64,000 bases of DNA, taken from assembly GCA_024072375.1 (NCBI GenBank), contig CP099617.1, positions 167,001-231,000 of the forward strand, in the 5' to 3' direction. This DNA comes from Sphingomonadaceae bacterium OTU29LAMAA1. GTDB lineage: Bacteria > Pseudomonadota > Alphaproteobacteria > Sphingomonadales > Sphingomonadaceae. The stretch's first letter is position 1, and every line of letters begins with the position of its first letter. A program made the translations under genes and the position numbers. The notes below the pieces were generated by a model. The model searched no databases, was not told the DNA's origin, and saw only the letters and a list, made by a program, of their open reading frames with translations. Below are positions 44,797 through 53,979 of this stretch, one piece after another.

Positions 44797-45428
44797 GCTT
44801 TTGCCCCCGCGACTTCGCTCATCGCTTCGATGATGTTGGAATAGGCGCCGCAGCGACAGATGTTGCCGCTCATCCGCTCGCGCATCTCCATCGCGGTCGG
44901 TTGTGCAGCTCCGGTGATGTCGGCCTGGACGTGGCTGGGCACGCCGCGCTTGATCTCGTCGAGCACCGCCACCGCCGAGCAGATCTGGCCGGGGGTGCAA
45001 TAGCCGCACTGATAGCCGTCGTGCTTGATGAAGGCGGCCTGCATCGGGTGCAGGTCGTCGGGCTTGCCGAGGCCCTCGATCGTGGTGATCTCGTCGCCGT
45101 CGTGCATCACCGCGAGGGTGAGGCAGGAGTTGATCCGGCGGCCGTCGACGAGGACGGTACACGCGCCGCACTGGCCGTGATCGCAACCCTTCTTGGTGCC
45201 GGTCAGCTTCCAATGTTCGCGCAGCGCGTCAAGCAACGTCGTGCGGGTGTCGAGGTCGAGGCGATTGGTCTTGCCGTTGACCTTCAGCGTCACCGGCATC
45301 GTCGGCGGTGCTGTGCGATCCTGCAACGGCGGGGTCGCGGCCTCGGCGGGCAGCGCGGTCGCCGCCACGCCAACGGTCCCGCCCGCGATCACCCCGCGGC
45401 GGGACACCTGTAGTTCGTTCTGGCTCAT
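44793..45428 (-). CDS. paoA: Aldehyde oxidoreductase [2Fe-2S] subunit with Tat signal (PaoA-like)
   Basis: 211 residues. An N-terminal twin-arginine signal ([20 protein letters not shown]) targets the complex to the periplasm. The plant ferredoxin-type [2Fe-2S] motif is [16 protein letters not shown], and the second cluster comes from [15 protein letters not shown] and [13 protein letters not shown]. Two [2Fe-2S] clusters pass electrons from MoCo to FAD. ATG 45428 begins MSQNELQV just before the RR motif. First gene of paoABC, with 4-base overlaps throughout, so it is one operon. Confidence 0.92.
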   Translation of the reverse strand: MSQNELQVSRRGVIAGGTVGVAATALPAEAATPPLQDRTAPPTMPVTLKVNGKTNRLDLDTRTTLLDALREHWKLTGTKKGCDHGQCGACTVLVDGRRINSCLTLAVMHDGDEITTIEGLGKPDDLHPMQAAFIKHDGYQCGYCTPGQICSAVAVLDEIKRGVPSHVQADITGAAQPTAMEMRERMSGNICRCGAYSNIIEAMSEVAGAKA

Positions 45429-45555
45429 GAGAGGCCCCCTGATGCTATTGAAAACGCCGCGACGATCGTCGCTGGCGTTCACCGGCTCTGGAGGTGCTCT
45501 AACGTGCGATATCCACCCAAAGCAAACGCTTGTTGGGGATACGCAGGACAATAGG

Positions 45556-45588
45556 TCCGGGTTCCACCTAACGCAGGCGGAACCCGGA
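45556..45588 (-). terminator. Hairpin downstream of the FadL gene
   Basis: TCCGGGTTCC and GGAACCCGGA form a perfect 10-bp stem with a 13-base loop. It lies just past the FadL stop and upstream of paoA, and probably ends the DUF2147-FadL transcript. No long T-run follows on the minus strand. Confidence 0.5.
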
Positions 45589-45598
45589 TTTCGGCCGA

Positions 45599-46897
45599 TC
45601 AGAAGCCGATGTGAGCGCCGGCGGAGATCACCACCGCGCTGGCGTCGCGCAGATAGCCGTTGGTGACGACCGGCGTCTGCACCGCGGTGCCGGCATAAGC
45701 CGCCGTCACGCGATCGATCGTGGTGTTCTTGAAGTCGACATAGTTCGCAGCGAGATCGATGCCGATCTTCGGCGTCAGCTGGAAGGTGCCGCCGGCGCCG
45801 TAGTTCCAGCGGTTGGCGTCGGGCACGCGCGCATCGCGCAAACCGTTCTGGGTCGGCGTGGTGGCGTGCTGGACGCCGGCGCGGAGCGTCAGCTGCGGCG
45901 AGATCGTATAGTCGATGCCGCCGGCGAGGCTGTAGCTGTCGCGATAGTTCTCGGGCAGCGCCTGATTGAGCGGCGCGCCGAGGCGGATCGCGTCGAACTT
46001 GCTCCAGTTATAGCGAACCGCCTGCCCGTTCAGCGTCAGCGCCGGGGTGGCGCGGATGCGGGCACCGACGATGACCTGTGCGGGCGTGTAAAAGCTCGCC
46101 TCGACGTCGTTGACCGTGCGGTTCTGCGCGGCGAGCGGGCCCTGGAGCCCCTCGACCAGCAGGTCGCCCTTCAGCGTGTGCTCGATGCGCGACTTGTAGC
46201 TGACGCCGACGGTCGCCCAGTCGTTGTGCATCTGGAAGCCGGCGGTCCAGCCGAGATCCCAGCCGTCGCCTTCCAGCTTCTGGCGGCCATCGGGCAGCGC
46301 CGCCGACAGGTTGGGCAGGTTGTTGCCAAGGCTGGCGTAGACGTGCTCGACATTGGCACCACCGCCGACGCGCAGCCAGTCGGTCAGCGCGATGGCGATC
46401 GAGGGCTGGATATCGATCGTCTGCAGCTTAGTGCGAGTCGCGCTGTAGCGGGTCCAGCTAGTCGAATCGTAATCGGTGGTGAAGCTGTAGGGCGACGTGA
46501 CCGCGAGGCCGATCGCGACCGGGCCGAACGGCATCGCGATCGCGCCCGAGGGCAGAATGCCGTTGTCGATCGGGTCCTTGGCCAGCTGGTCGCCACCGAC
46601 GGGGGCGAATTGGCCGCCCGGACGGCGGATCAACGTGCCGTTGTTGACGACCTTGCCCTTCGGACGGATCACCGAGGCGTTGATCGCGGCTTCGCCGTTC
46701 TGCATGCCGGCGATCGCGGCGGGGTTCCACCACAGCGACTGCGGGCCGGTGTCGGCGACTTCACCTGAAAATGCACGGCCTGCACCACGTGCCGACTGCT
46801 CTTGCAGGTAGAAGGCCTGCGCGTGCGCGACGGTAGCGAAACCGAACGAACCGAGAACGACGGTGGCGAGGAGGGGAGCCTTGAAACGCAACGACAT
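45599..46897 (-). CDS. fadL: FadL/OmpP1-family outer-membrane long-chain fatty acid transporter
   Basis: 432 residues. A signal peptide ending AHAQAFYLQEQSARGAGRAF leads into the FadL hatch region (SARGAGRAFSG, DTGPQSLWWNPAAIAG). The rest is a beta-barrel with amphipathic strands, and the C-terminal residue is Phe, as needed for BAM assembly. Its role is uptake of fatty acids or other hydrophobic compounds across the outer membrane. It sits 46 bases downstream of the DUF2147 gene and near the fatty-acid oxidation genes, with a hairpin after the stop. Confidence 0.9.
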   Translation of the reverse strand: MSLRFKAPLLATVVLGSFGFATVAHAQAFYLQEQSARGAGRAFSGEVADTGPQSLWWNPAAIAGMQNGEAAINASVIRPKGKVVNNGTLIRRPGGQFAPVGGDQLAKDPIDNGILPSGAIAMPFGPVAIGLAVTSPYSFTTDYDSTSWTRYSATRTKLQTIDIQPSIAIALTDWLRVGGGANVEHVYASLGNNLPNLSAALPDGRQKLEGDGWDLGWTAGFQMHNDWATVGVSYKSRIEHTLKGDLLVEGLQGPLAAQNRTVNDVEASFYTPAQVIVGARIRATPALTLNGQAVRYNWSKFDAIRLGAPLNQALPENYRDSYSLAGGIDYTISPQLTLRAGVQHATTPTQNGLRDARVPDANRWNYGAGGTFQLTPKIGIDLAANYVDFKNTTIDRVTAAYAGTAVQTPVVTNGYLRDASAVVISAGAHIGF

Positions 46898-46943
46898 AAT
46901 GGGTCTTCCTGAAGCTTACTGGTAGGTTTTGGGGAGGCAATCT

Positions 46944-47354
46944 TTAACGGACGCGGGTCCAGGTCTGGGTCTTGCAGAGTGGCACGAAGACACAGCCGCG
47001 GACCTTCAGCGTGTTGGCGTCGACCGGTGTAACTTTGGCTTTGTAGGTCTTGCCGTCGTCGGGATTGTAGATCTGGCCACCGGACCATGCGTCGGACTCG
47101 GCGGTAAAGCCGCTGATCAATAACAGACCCTTCAGCGGGCGATTACGCTGCGCCGCGTTCTGGTTGTTGCCGTCTTTCAGGTCGGGACGCTGGCGGAGCA
47201 GGTCGGAGGTGAGCAGGCGACCGCAGATCGATGCGCCGCAGCGCTGGATTTCGACGACGCCGTTCTTGGTCTCGGTCTTCCAGCGACCGATCGCGAGGTC
47301 GGCGGCGGGAGCGGGAGCGGCGGCAAGCAGCGCACCGAGCAGCAACAGGGACAT
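46944..47354 (-). CDS. DUF2147-family exported protein
   Basis: 136 residues. A signal peptide (MSLLLLGALLAAAPAPAADL) precedes a DUF2147 domain: IGRWKTETKNGVVEIQRCG, SICGRLL with paired Cys, WSGGQIYNPDDGKTYKAKV, and LKVRGCVFVPLCKTQTWTRV. DUF2147 proteins are small periplasmic beta-barrel-like proteins often found next to FadL or outer-membrane proteins, with no known reaction. It is upstream of FadL and probably co-transcribed. A possible operator lies upstream at 47437-47453. Confidence 0.88.
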   Translation of the reverse strand: MSLLLLGALLAAAPAPAADLAIGRWKTETKNGVVEIQRCGASICGRLLTSDLLRQRPDLKDGNNQNAAQRNRPLKGLLLISGFTAESDAWSGGQIYNPDDGKTYKAKVTPVDANTLKVRGCVFVPLCKTQTWTRVR

Positions 47355-47436
47355 GAGCGTAATCTCCTCTCCGTGACGCCCGCTAAAAGCCGCGGGCATC
47401 GGGTAAGCCGTGTCAGCTCCGCGCCGTAACTGTACG

Positions 47437-47453
47437 GTCACGTTGAACGTCAC
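47437..47453. promoter_or_regulatory. ACGTTGAACGT palindrome before the DUF2147-FadL operon
   Basis: GTCACGTTGAACGTCAC is a near-palindrome, equal to its reverse complement at 14 of 17 positions. It lies about 85 bases before the DUF2147 start. Its ACGT half-sites resemble the site at 54476-54491 upstream of the second MerR gene, which suggests a common regulator of the fatty-acid genes. Confidence 0.4.
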
Positions 47454-47628
47454 CTGTGGCAGCCGCTGGATGAACGGTGACCTAATGGCGAGCGCCCTGC
47501 CGTATACGGCAGTTGGCGGCTCGGTTAGGGGATTGGCAAGATGTGTCAAGTGTCATGTCGTTCATTGCGGCGGCATGAGGTGATGCGGGCGTAACGATCG
47601 TGGGGTGGATCGGTGCCAAGACGCCTAA

Positions 47629-47780
47629 TATTCTTCCCTCGCGAGGGGGAGGGGGACCGTTCGGCGCCAGCCGAATGGTGGAGGGGAGGTGGGCGATGCA
47701 CTCCAAGTTTAGAGTGCGTCGCTTACCTCCCCCTCCGTCACCGCTTTGCGGCGCCACCTCCCCCTTGCGGGGGAGGAATA
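47629..47780. repeat. Long GC-rich intergenic inverted repeat
   Basis: Outer arms of about 24 bases (47629-47652 and 47757-47780) are inverted copies with a few mismatches, containing CCTCCCCC/GGGGGAGG. Inside are smaller inverted pieces, including GCACTC/GAGTGC around CAAGTTTA. It lies between the DUF2147 gene and the convergent fadB end. It fills most of a 437-base gap with no gene. Similar units are at 41511-41562 and 63521-63654. Confidence 0.7.
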
Positions 47781-47791
47781 TGAAGGATGCG

Positions 47792-50110
47792 TCAGTTGCG
47801 CAGTGGTTTGCCCGTCGTCAGCATCTGCTGGACGCGCGCCTGGGTGCGGGGATCGCGTACCGCTTCCATGAACGCCTCGCGTTCCAGCGTCAGCAGGTCG
47901 TCCTCCTGCACGATGTCGACCAGATCGGCCTCGCCGCCGGTGAGGACATTCGCCAGACGCGCCGAGACGACCTCGTCATATTCCGTGGCCATGCCCTTTT
48001 TGCGGAAGCCATCGACGACGCCCGCAATGCCGACGCGGCCGCTTTCGCCGGGCAGGCGGAAGGTCGGCTTTTCGGGGGCCTTATAGCCGTCGACCAGCGA
48101 CAGCGCCTTGGCCTTGGCGTCCGCCAGCAACCGGTCGCGGTTCATCGTGATGCCGTCCGACGTGCGGAGGAACATCATCTCCTTCGCCAGCGCCGCCGAC
48201 TTGGATACCTGCGCGGTCGAGATCGTCTCGAACGCCTTGGCGACCGCGGGCATCGGGCCGCGCGGCATCATCGGCGACTTGGCCATGCGATCGAGCATCT
48301 CGCCGTTGCCGCCCCAGCCGGGGAGCAGGCCGACGCCGCATTCGACCAGCCCGACATAGGTTTCGGCATGCGCCTGCACCGCGTCGGAATGGAGCAGCAC
48401 CTCGCAACCACCGCCCACCGCCATGCCGGCGGGCGCGGCGATGACGGGGAAGGGGGCGTATTTCAGCGCCTTCAGCGCCTGTTGCCCGCCCGAGATCAGC
48501 TTCTCGATCTCGCCCCACATGCCTGCGGCGACTGCGAACATCGCCATGCCGAGGTTGGCGCCGGCGGAAAAGTTCGACCCTTCGTTGTAGATCACCAGCG
48601 CCTTGAAGCGTTCCTGCACCAGCGGGATCGCTTGCTGGATCAGGCCCATGATTTCGCCGTCGAGCGCGTTCATCTTGGTGGTGAACTCGAGCGCCGCGAC
48701 GCCATCGCCGACGTCCCAGAGCGCCGCGGAGGCGTTCTTGAGGCGCGGTTCCGAGGCGAGCTTGATATCCTCCAGCAACAGCACGCCGTCACCGCGGACG
48801 ACGTCCCGATAGTCGCCGGCGAGGGTGAGGAACTGGCGCTTGCCCTCGACCACGCGGTAGAAGCTGCGGTTGCCGGCCGTGTCGAGGATGGCGGGAACCT
48901 CGCGGCCCTCGTCGCGCAGGCGGGCGGCGAAGATGGCGGCACCGATCCGGTCGAGCAGCTCGAACGGACCGAACTTCCAGTTATAGCCGAGCTTCATCGC
49001 GTCATCGATCGCGACGATATCGTCTGCCGCTTCGCCGACCAGCATCGCCGCGTAGGACAAGGTCTTGCCGAGGATTTCCCAGGCATAGTCGCCGACCTTG
49101 CCGGGGGTGGCGATGAGGGCGGCGAGGTCCTTTTCCGCCTTGGGCAGCAGTGCGGCGGGCTTCTGCCCCTCGCGGTATTCGCCGGTGGCCAGGTCGAGCG
49201 CGAGTTTGGTCTTGGTCGCCTTGTCGAAGCGGTAAAAGCCGCCCTTACCCTTGCGCCCCGTAAAGCCCTCGGCGATCATCTTGTCGACCAGCGGCATGTC
49301 GCGCACCGTGTCGAAATAGGGGTCGCCCTGCGGCAGGGTGGACGACAGGCTTTTAGACAGCAGCGGCATCAGGTCGACGCCGACGAGATCGACGAGGCCG
49401 AAGATGCCGGTCTTGGGTACGCCCATCGGACGGCCGCCGATCTGGTCGGCCTCCTCGACGGTCAGTCCCTGATCCATCGCCGCGTTGATCGCGACGGCGA
49501 GCCAATAGGTGCCGATGCGGTTCGCGATGAAGCCGGGCGTGTCCTTGGCGCGGACGATGCGCTTGCCCATGAAGCGGTCGACGAAATCCTCGACCTTTTC
49601 GGCGACGGCGGAATTGGTGTGCTCGCCGCGCACGATTTCGATCAGCCGCATGTAGCGCGGCGGATTGAAGAAGTGGGTGATGAGGAAATCGGCCTTGAAC
49701 TGGTCCGAGCGGCCCTCGACGAGGTTGCCCAAGGGAATCGTCGAGGTGTTCGACGACACCGCGGTGCCGGGACGCTTGAGCGCTTCGAGCTTGGCGTAGA
49801 GCGCCTGCTTGATGTCGAGCCGTTCGACGATCGCCTCGACGATCCAGTCGCATTCGGCAACGCGGCCGAGATGGTCGTCGATGTTGCCGGTTTCGACCAG
49901 CTTCGCCGCGCCCTTCGACATGAAGGGGGCGGGTTCGGTCTTGAGCATCTTGGCGACCGCCCCCTTGGCGACGGCGTCGCGGTCGTCACCCTCGCGAGGG
50001 AGGATGTCGAGCAGCAGCACGGGAATACCGGCGTTGGCGACCTGAGCGGCGATGCCGGCGCCCATGACGCCCGCACCGATCACGCAGACTTTCTTGATCT
50101 GGTCAGCCAT
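47792..50110 (-). CDS. 3-hydroxyacyl-CoA dehydrogenase/enoyl-CoA hydratase fusion (FadN type)
   Basis: 772 residues. The order is dehydrogenase first: the NAD motif KVCVIGAGVMGAGIAAQVAN starts at residue 6, VSSNTSTIPLG and FFNPPRYMRLIEIV follow, and the dimerisation domains go to about 400. The enoyl-CoA hydratase domain comes second (ALVIYNEGSNFSAGANLGMA, FPVIAAPAGMAVGGGCEVLL). This reverses E. coli FadB order and matches the FadN/YusL type. It catalyses hydration and oxidation steps of beta-oxidation. Its ATG shares one base with the thiolase stop (TAATG), so the two are coupled. Confidence 0.9.
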   Translation of the reverse strand: MADQIKKVCVIGAGVMGAGIAAQVANAGIPVLLLDILPREGDDRDAVAKGAVAKMLKTEPAPFMSKGAAKLVETGNIDDHLGRVAECDWIVEAIVERLDIKQALYAKLEALKRPGTAVSSNTSTIPLGNLVEGRSDQFKADFLITHFFNPPRYMRLIEIVRGEHTNSAVAEKVEDFVDRFMGKRIVRAKDTPGFIANRIGTYWLAVAINAAMDQGLTVEEADQIGGRPMGVPKTGIFGLVDLVGVDLMPLLSKSLSSTLPQGDPYFDTVRDMPLVDKMIAEGFTGRKGKGGFYRFDKATKTKLALDLATGEYREGQKPAALLPKAEKDLAALIATPGKVGDYAWEILGKTLSYAAMLVGEAADDIVAIDDAMKLGYNWKFGPFELLDRIGAAIFAARLRDEGREVPAILDTAGNRSFYRVVEGKRQFLTLAGDYRDVVRGDGVLLLEDIKLASEPRLKNASAALWDVGDGVAALEFTTKMNALDGEIMGLIQQAIPLVQERFKALVIYNEGSNFSAGANLGMAMFAVAAGMWGEIEKLISGGQQALKALKYAPFPVIAAPAGMAVGGGCEVLLHSDAVQAHAETYVGLVECGVGLLPGWGGNGEMLDRMAKSPMMPRGPMPAVAKAFETISTAQVSKSAALAKEMMFLRTSDGITMNRDRLLADAKAKALSLVDGYKAPEKPTFRLPGESGRVGIAGVVDGFRKKGMATEYDEVVSARLANVLTGGEADLVDIVQEDDLLTLEREAFMEAVRDPRTQARVQQMLTTGKPLRN

Positions 50111-51246
50111 TATGCGCGCTCCAGCACCGTGGCGATGCCCTGACCGCCGCCGATGCACTGGGTCGCCAGTGCATAGCGGCCGCCCTCGCGCTCCAGCAGC
50201 GCTGCCGCCTTGCCGACGATGCGCGCGCCGGTCGCGCCGAGCGGATGGCCGATCGCGATCGCGCCGCCGTCGAGGTTGATCGTCTCTTCTTTCAGGCCGA
50301 GGTCGCGGATGCAGGCGATCGCCTGGCTGGCGAAGGCTTCGTTGATTTCGACCACGTCGAGGTCGCCGACCTTGATGCCCGCGCGCGACAGCGCCTTTTG
50401 CGAGGCGCTGATCGGGCCGAGGCCCATCGTCTCGGGCTCGATGCCCGAAACGCCGACCGCGACGATGCGGGCGAGGATCTTGAGACCGTGCTTCTGCGCG
50501 AACTCTTCCGAGGTCACCAGCACCGCAGACGCGCCATCGGTCAGCGGCGACGAGGTGCCGGCGGTCACCGACCCTTCCAGGCTGAACGCGGGCTTGAGTC
50601 CGCCGAGCGCTTCAACGGTGGTGTCGGAGCGGATCGTGCCGTCCTCGCTGACCGTGCCCGCCTTGGTAGTGATCGGCACGATCTCGTCGGTCAGGCGACC
50701 GTCGGCGCGCGCGGCCGCGGCCTTGTGCTGGCTCTTCACCGCAAAGGCGTCCTGCTCGCCGCGGGTGATCTGGTATTTGGTCGCGACGTTCTCCGCCGTG
50801 TCGCCCATCCCCATGTACGCGCCGGGGTTCGCCTTCGCGAGCACCGGGTTGGGGAGGGGATTGTAGCCGCCCATAGGGATGCGGCTCATCGATTCGAGGC
50901 CGGCGCAGATGAACGCCTCGCCCGCGCCGATCTGGATCTGGCCCATCGCGATGTGGATCGCGCTCATCGACGATCCGCAGAAGCGGTTGACCGTCATGCC
51001 ACCGACCGACAGCGGCAGGTCGGCGAGCACCCCGATCAGCCGCGCGACGTTAAGACCCTGTTCGCCCTCGGGGAAGGCGCAGCCGAGGATGATATCCTCG
51101 ATCTCCGCGGCATCGACGCCGGTCTTTGCGATCAGCCCGCGGATCGTCTGCGCGGCGAGATCGTCGGGACGGACGCGGGCGAGCGCGCCCTTGCCGGCGA
51201 GGTGGAACGGCGAGCGCGCGTAACCGGCGATGACGACGTTGGTCAT
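50110..51246 (-). CDS. fadA: Acetyl-CoA C-acyltransferase (beta-oxidation thiolase)
   Basis: 378 residues. The active-site Cys is in VNRFCGSSMSAIHIAMGQ, the conserved His in IGHPLGATGARIVGK and the second Cys in TQCIGGGQGIATV. Thiolases cleave 3-ketoacyl-CoA to acetyl-CoA and a shortened acyl-CoA. The ATG at 51246 was chosen over one 21 bases upstream because the family core starts at NVVIAGYARSP. First gene of a coupled pair with the FadN-type enzyme, divergent from fadD, with a promoter-like element between them. Confidence 0.92.
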   Translation of the reverse strand: MTNVVIAGYARSPFHLAGKGALARVRPDDLAAQTIRGLIAKTGVDAAEIEDIILGCAFPEGEQGLNVARLIGVLADLPLSVGGMTVNRFCGSSMSAIHIAMGQIQIGAGEAFICAGLESMSRIPMGGYNPLPNPVLAKANPGAYMGMGDTAENVATKYQITRGEQDAFAVKSQHKAAAARADGRLTDEIVPITTKAGTVSEDGTIRSDTTVEALGGLKPAFSLEGSVTAGTSSPLTDGASAVLVTSEEFAQKHGLKILARIVAVGVSGIEPETMGLGPISASQKALSRAGIKVGDLDVVEINEAFASQAIACIRDLGLKEETINLDGGAIAIGHPLGATGARIVGKAAALLEREGGRYALATQCIGGGQGIATVLERA

Positions 51247-51285
51247 GATATCCTCTCTGATTGGCATTCGAGCTTGCGGTATGCC

Positions 51286-51316
51286 GTATAGGTGCGATAC
51301 CTTCCCATTACGTCAA
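51286..51316 (-). promoter_or_regulatory. Candidate promoter for fadA with MerR-type spacing and shared TTGACGTAA site
   Basis: On the minus strand, TTGACG (51316-51311), a 19-base spacer and CTATAC (51291-51286). A 19-bp spacer is typical of MerR-activated promoters. The 9-mer TTACGTCAA at 51308-51316 is the reverse complement of TTGACGTAA found at 54480-54487 plus flank in the site upstream of the second MerR gene. It lies between divergent fadA and fadD. Confidence 0.4.
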
Positions 51317-51367
51317 GTGGCACGAGCGGACAATATGCTCGATGGTAGAGTTCGAGAGGAAGCATTG

Positions 51368-53050
51368 ATGAGCGAAACCGCCAACATCGAAGCGGCTGCG
51401 CCGCTGGCGATCAAGCAAGGCGTGCCGCTGCCAGCCAACCCGCGGCTGCTCGGCGATATGCTCGACCGGTCGGTGGCGCGCTTTCCGGATCGTGCGGCGA
51501 TCGACTTCATGGGGCGGATCACGACCTGGGGCGATCTGGGCGCGGCGGTTGATCGTGCGGCGGCGGGGTTGCAGGCGTTGGGGGTGGTGAAGGGGACGCG
51601 CGTCGCGCTGTGTCTGCCGAACACGCCGTATTATCCCATCCTGTTCTACGCGACGCTGAAGGCGGGCGGGATCGTCGTCAACGTCAATCCGCTCTACGTC
51701 GAGCGGGAGTTGACGCATCTGGTCGAGGATTCGGGGGCGGAGATCATCGTCACACCCGATGTCGCGGATATCCAGGCGCGCGTTTTGAAGGTGGCGGGCG
51801 AGACTGGCATCCGTCACGTCATCAGTTGTCCGATCGCGGACGTGCTGCCGACGTTCAAGAAGTTCGCCTACCGGATCGTCAAGCGGGGCGAGATCGGCCG
51901 GGCACCGCGTACGCCGCAGCATCTGTTCTTTGCCGACCTGATGGCGAAGGGTGGCAAGCCGACGTCGGTCCCCGTCGCTCCGGACGAGGTCGCGGTGCTG
52001 CAATATACCGGCGGCACCACCGGCGTGCCCAAGGCGGCGATGCTGTCCCATGCCAATATCGTCGCCAACACCGATGCGATGCTGGTCCATGTCGGTGGCG
52101 AGAACGCCGAACAGGATCGCGTGCTCGGTGTGCTGCCGTTGTTCCACGTCTTCGCGCTGACCAATGTGCTGACCTTCGGCACGTTGGTGGGGGCGGAGAT
52201 GATCCTGCTGCCGCGATTCGAATTGAAGCAATTGCTGTCGACGTTGAAGCGGACGCGGCCAACCTACTTCCCCGCCGTGCCGACGATCTACAACGTGCTC
52301 GCCAACCTGGGTGCGGACCAGCGGCCCGACCTGTCGTCGGTCAAGGTCTGTATCTCGGGCGGCGCGCCGCTGCCGATCGAGGTGCGGCATGCGTTCGAGG
52401 CGAATACCGGATCGAAGCTGGTCGAGGGCTATGGCCTGTCCGAAGCCTCGCCGATCATCACCTGCAACCCGTTCGAGGGAGTGAACAAGGAGGGATCGGC
52501 CGGCCTGCCGTTCCCCGGCACGACGATCGAGATCCGCGACCGCGAGAACCCGGCGCGGATCATGCCCGCGGGCGAGAAGGGCGAGATCTGCGCGCGCGGG
52601 CCGCAGGTAATGTCCGGCTATTGGCACAATCCGGCGGCGACCGAGGCGGTGTTCGCCGACGGTGCGCTGCGCACCGGCGATGTCGGCTATCTGGATGAGG
52701 ACGGCTATCTGTTCATCGTCGACCGGATCAAGGACCTGATCCTGTGCGGCGGCTACAACGTCTATCCGCGCGTGATCGAGGAAGCGCTGTACGAACATCC
52801 CGCGGTGGTCGAGGCGGTGGTGATCGGCGTGCCCGACACGCATCGTGGACAGGCACCCAAGGCCTTCGTCGTGCTCAACGAACCGGGCGTCGTCACCGGT
52901 GCCGCCCTGCGCGATTTCCTGCGCGACAAAATCAGCAAGATCGAGCTTCCCCGCGAGGTCGAAATCCGCGACACTCTGCCCAAGACGCTGATCGGCAAGC
53001 TTTCGAAGAAGGAGCTGGTCGAGGAGGAGTTGCAGAAAGCGGCGCGTTAG
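51368..53050 (+). CDS. fadD: Long-chain fatty acid-CoA ligase
   Basis: 560 residues of the ANL (AMP-binding) superfamily. The P-loop-like motif is LQYTGGTTGVPKAAML, the central motif VEGYGLSEASPIITCNP, and the hinge region GDVGYLDEDGYLFIVDRIKD. The catalytic Lys is in IGKLSKKELVEEEL. It activates fatty acids to acyl-CoA with ATP for beta-oxidation. ATG 51368 starts MSETANIEA, with GAGAGGA upstream. It is divergent from the fadA-FadN pair and followed by a MerR gene 22 bases after its stop. Chain-length preference cannot be read. Confidence 0.93.
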   Translation: MSETANIEAAAPLAIKQGVPLPANPRLLGDMLDRSVARFPDRAAIDFMGRITTWGDLGAAVDRAAAGLQALGVVKGTRVALCLPNTPYYPILFYATLKAGGIVVNVNPLYVERELTHLVEDSGAEIIVTPDVADIQARVLKVAGETGIRHVISCPIADVLPTFKKFAYRIVKRGEIGRAPRTPQHLFFADLMAKGGKPTSVPVAPDEVAVLQYTGGTTGVPKAAMLSHANIVANTDAMLVHVGGENAEQDRVLGVLPLFHVFALTNVLTFGTLVGAEMILLPRFELKQLLSTLKRTRPTYFPAVPTIYNVLANLGADQRPDLSSVKVCISGGAPLPIEVRHAFEANTGSKLVEGYGLSEASPIITCNPFEGVNKEGSAGLPFPGTTIEIRDRENPARIMPAGEKGEICARGPQVMSGYWHNPAATEAVFADGALRTGDVGYLDEDGYLFIVDRIKDLILCGGYNVYPRVIEEALYEHPAVVEAVVIGVPDTHRGQAPKAFVVLNEPGVVTGAALRDFLRDKISKIELPREVEIRDTLPKTLIGKLSKKELVEEELQKAAR

Positions 53051-53072
53051 ACCGCAGGATCGGGAGCGGGTG

Positions 53073-53483
53073 ATGGACGATAAGGGGGACCTGCAAGGGA
53101 TTCAGGAGGTGGCCGACATGCTCGGCATCACCCCCCGAACGTTGCGCTTCTATGAGGACAAGGGGCTGATCGAGCCCTGCCGGATCGGCACGACCCGCGT
53201 CTATCGCCGGCGCGAGATCGCGCGGATGCAGTTGATCCTGCGCGGCAAGCGGCTGGGGTTCTCGCTGACCGACATCGCAGAGTTCCTCGACCTGTACGAC
53301 GCCGACCCGCAGCATCTGGAACAAATGCGCGCGCTGGCCGAGCGGGTGCGGATGCGGATCGTCGAACTGGAGGCGCAGCGCGACGCGCTCGACCAGACGC
53401 TGGTGGAACTGGCGAAGCTGGAGGGCGAGGCGCTGGCGCGGGTGCATGCGCATGAACCGGAAGAGCTGCGGGCGGCGGGATAG
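53073..53483 (+). CDS. MerR-family regulator, copy 1 (next to fadD)
   Basis: 136 residues. The N-terminal winged HTH is GIQEVADMLGITPRTLRFYE, then RRREIARMQLILRGKRLGFS and a long coiled coil (RALAERVRMRIVELEAQRDA). There are no cysteines in the C-terminal half, so it is not a metal sensor. It resembles LiuR-type MerR proteins that control fatty- and branched-chain acid oxidation. GTG 53070 and ATG 53073 are both possible; ATG has the better spacing. It is similar across its length to the MerR at 54508. Confidence 0.87.
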   Translation: MDDKGDLQGIQEVADMLGITPRTLRFYEDKGLIEPCRIGTTRVYRRREIARMQLILRGKRLGFSLTDIAEFLDLYDADPQHLEQMRALAERVRMRIVELEAQRDALDQTLVELAKLEGEALARVHAHEPEELRAAG

Positions 53484-53490
53484 GTGTTGT

Positions 53491-53568
53491 GCTCCTGCGC
53501 CACGCAGGAGCCCAGGGTAAGAAGCTGCACCGTTCGTGGCTCTGGGCTCCTGCGTGGCGCAGGAGCAC
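53491..53568. repeat. TGCTCCTGCG-family paired inverted repeat
   Basis: A perfect 26-bp inverted repeat: 53491-53516 and 53543-53568, both containing CTCCTGCG/CGCAGGAG hairpins. The central spacer carries the reverse complement of a CCCAGAGCCACGA stretch that is also in the unit at 60269-60343. It fills the 136-base gap between the MerR gene and hisI. It may be an RNA-processing or transcription-ending element, or a mobile REP-like unit. Confidence 0.75.
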
Positions 53569-53619
53569 GGGGGCATGAGGTGCTTGGTCCTTGCCTCGCA
53601 GCCTTGTAGAGCCTTGCCC

Positions 53620-53979
53620 ATGTCCGACACCCGCGAAACCGAACTCGTCCTCGATCCCAAATACGACGCCGCCGGCCTCGTCACCGCCGTCGTCACCACA
53701 CGCGCCGGCGCGCTGCTGATGGTCGCGCACATGAACGCCGACGCGCTCGCCGCGACGCAGGCGAGCGGGGAGGCGACCTTCTGGTCGCGCAGTCGCCAGC
53801 GGCTGTGGAAGAAGGGCGAAACGTCGGGCAACGTGCTGCGCGTGGTCGAGATGCGGATCGATTGCGATCAGGACGCGATCTGGGTGATTGCCGATGCTGC
53901 CGGGCCAGCCTGCCACACCGGCGCGACCAGCTGTTTCTACCGCCGCATCGACGGCGACCGGTTGCAGACGATCGGATGA
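53620..53979 (+). CDS. hisI: Phosphoribosyl-AMP cyclohydrolase
   Basis: 119 residues, the monofunctional HisI. It opens the adenine ring of PR-AMP in histidine biosynthesis. The Mg/Zn-binding motif is [11 protein letters not shown], the catalytic block [13 protein letters not shown], and the conserved [16 protein letters not shown] segment lies in the middle. Length is normal. No other his genes are in the window. Its stop overlaps the ATG of the following lipoprotein gene (ATGA), so the two are coupled. Confidence 0.94.
   Translation: MSDTRETELVLDPKYDAAGLVTAVVTTRAGALLMVAHMNADALAATQASGEATFWSRSRQRLWKKGETSGNVLRVVEMRIDCDQDAIWVIADAAGPACHTGATSCFYRRIDGDRLQTIG

Noticed and set aside
47600..50143. 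An 847-codon frame antisense to the FadN-type gene
   Set aside because: It crosses a repeat and the antisense of a well-conserved two-domain enzyme. The residue bias is that of shadow frames.
53491..53568. The repeat as a CRISPR unit
   Set aside because: It is a single inverted pair with no regular direct-repeat/spacer array and no cas genes nearby.
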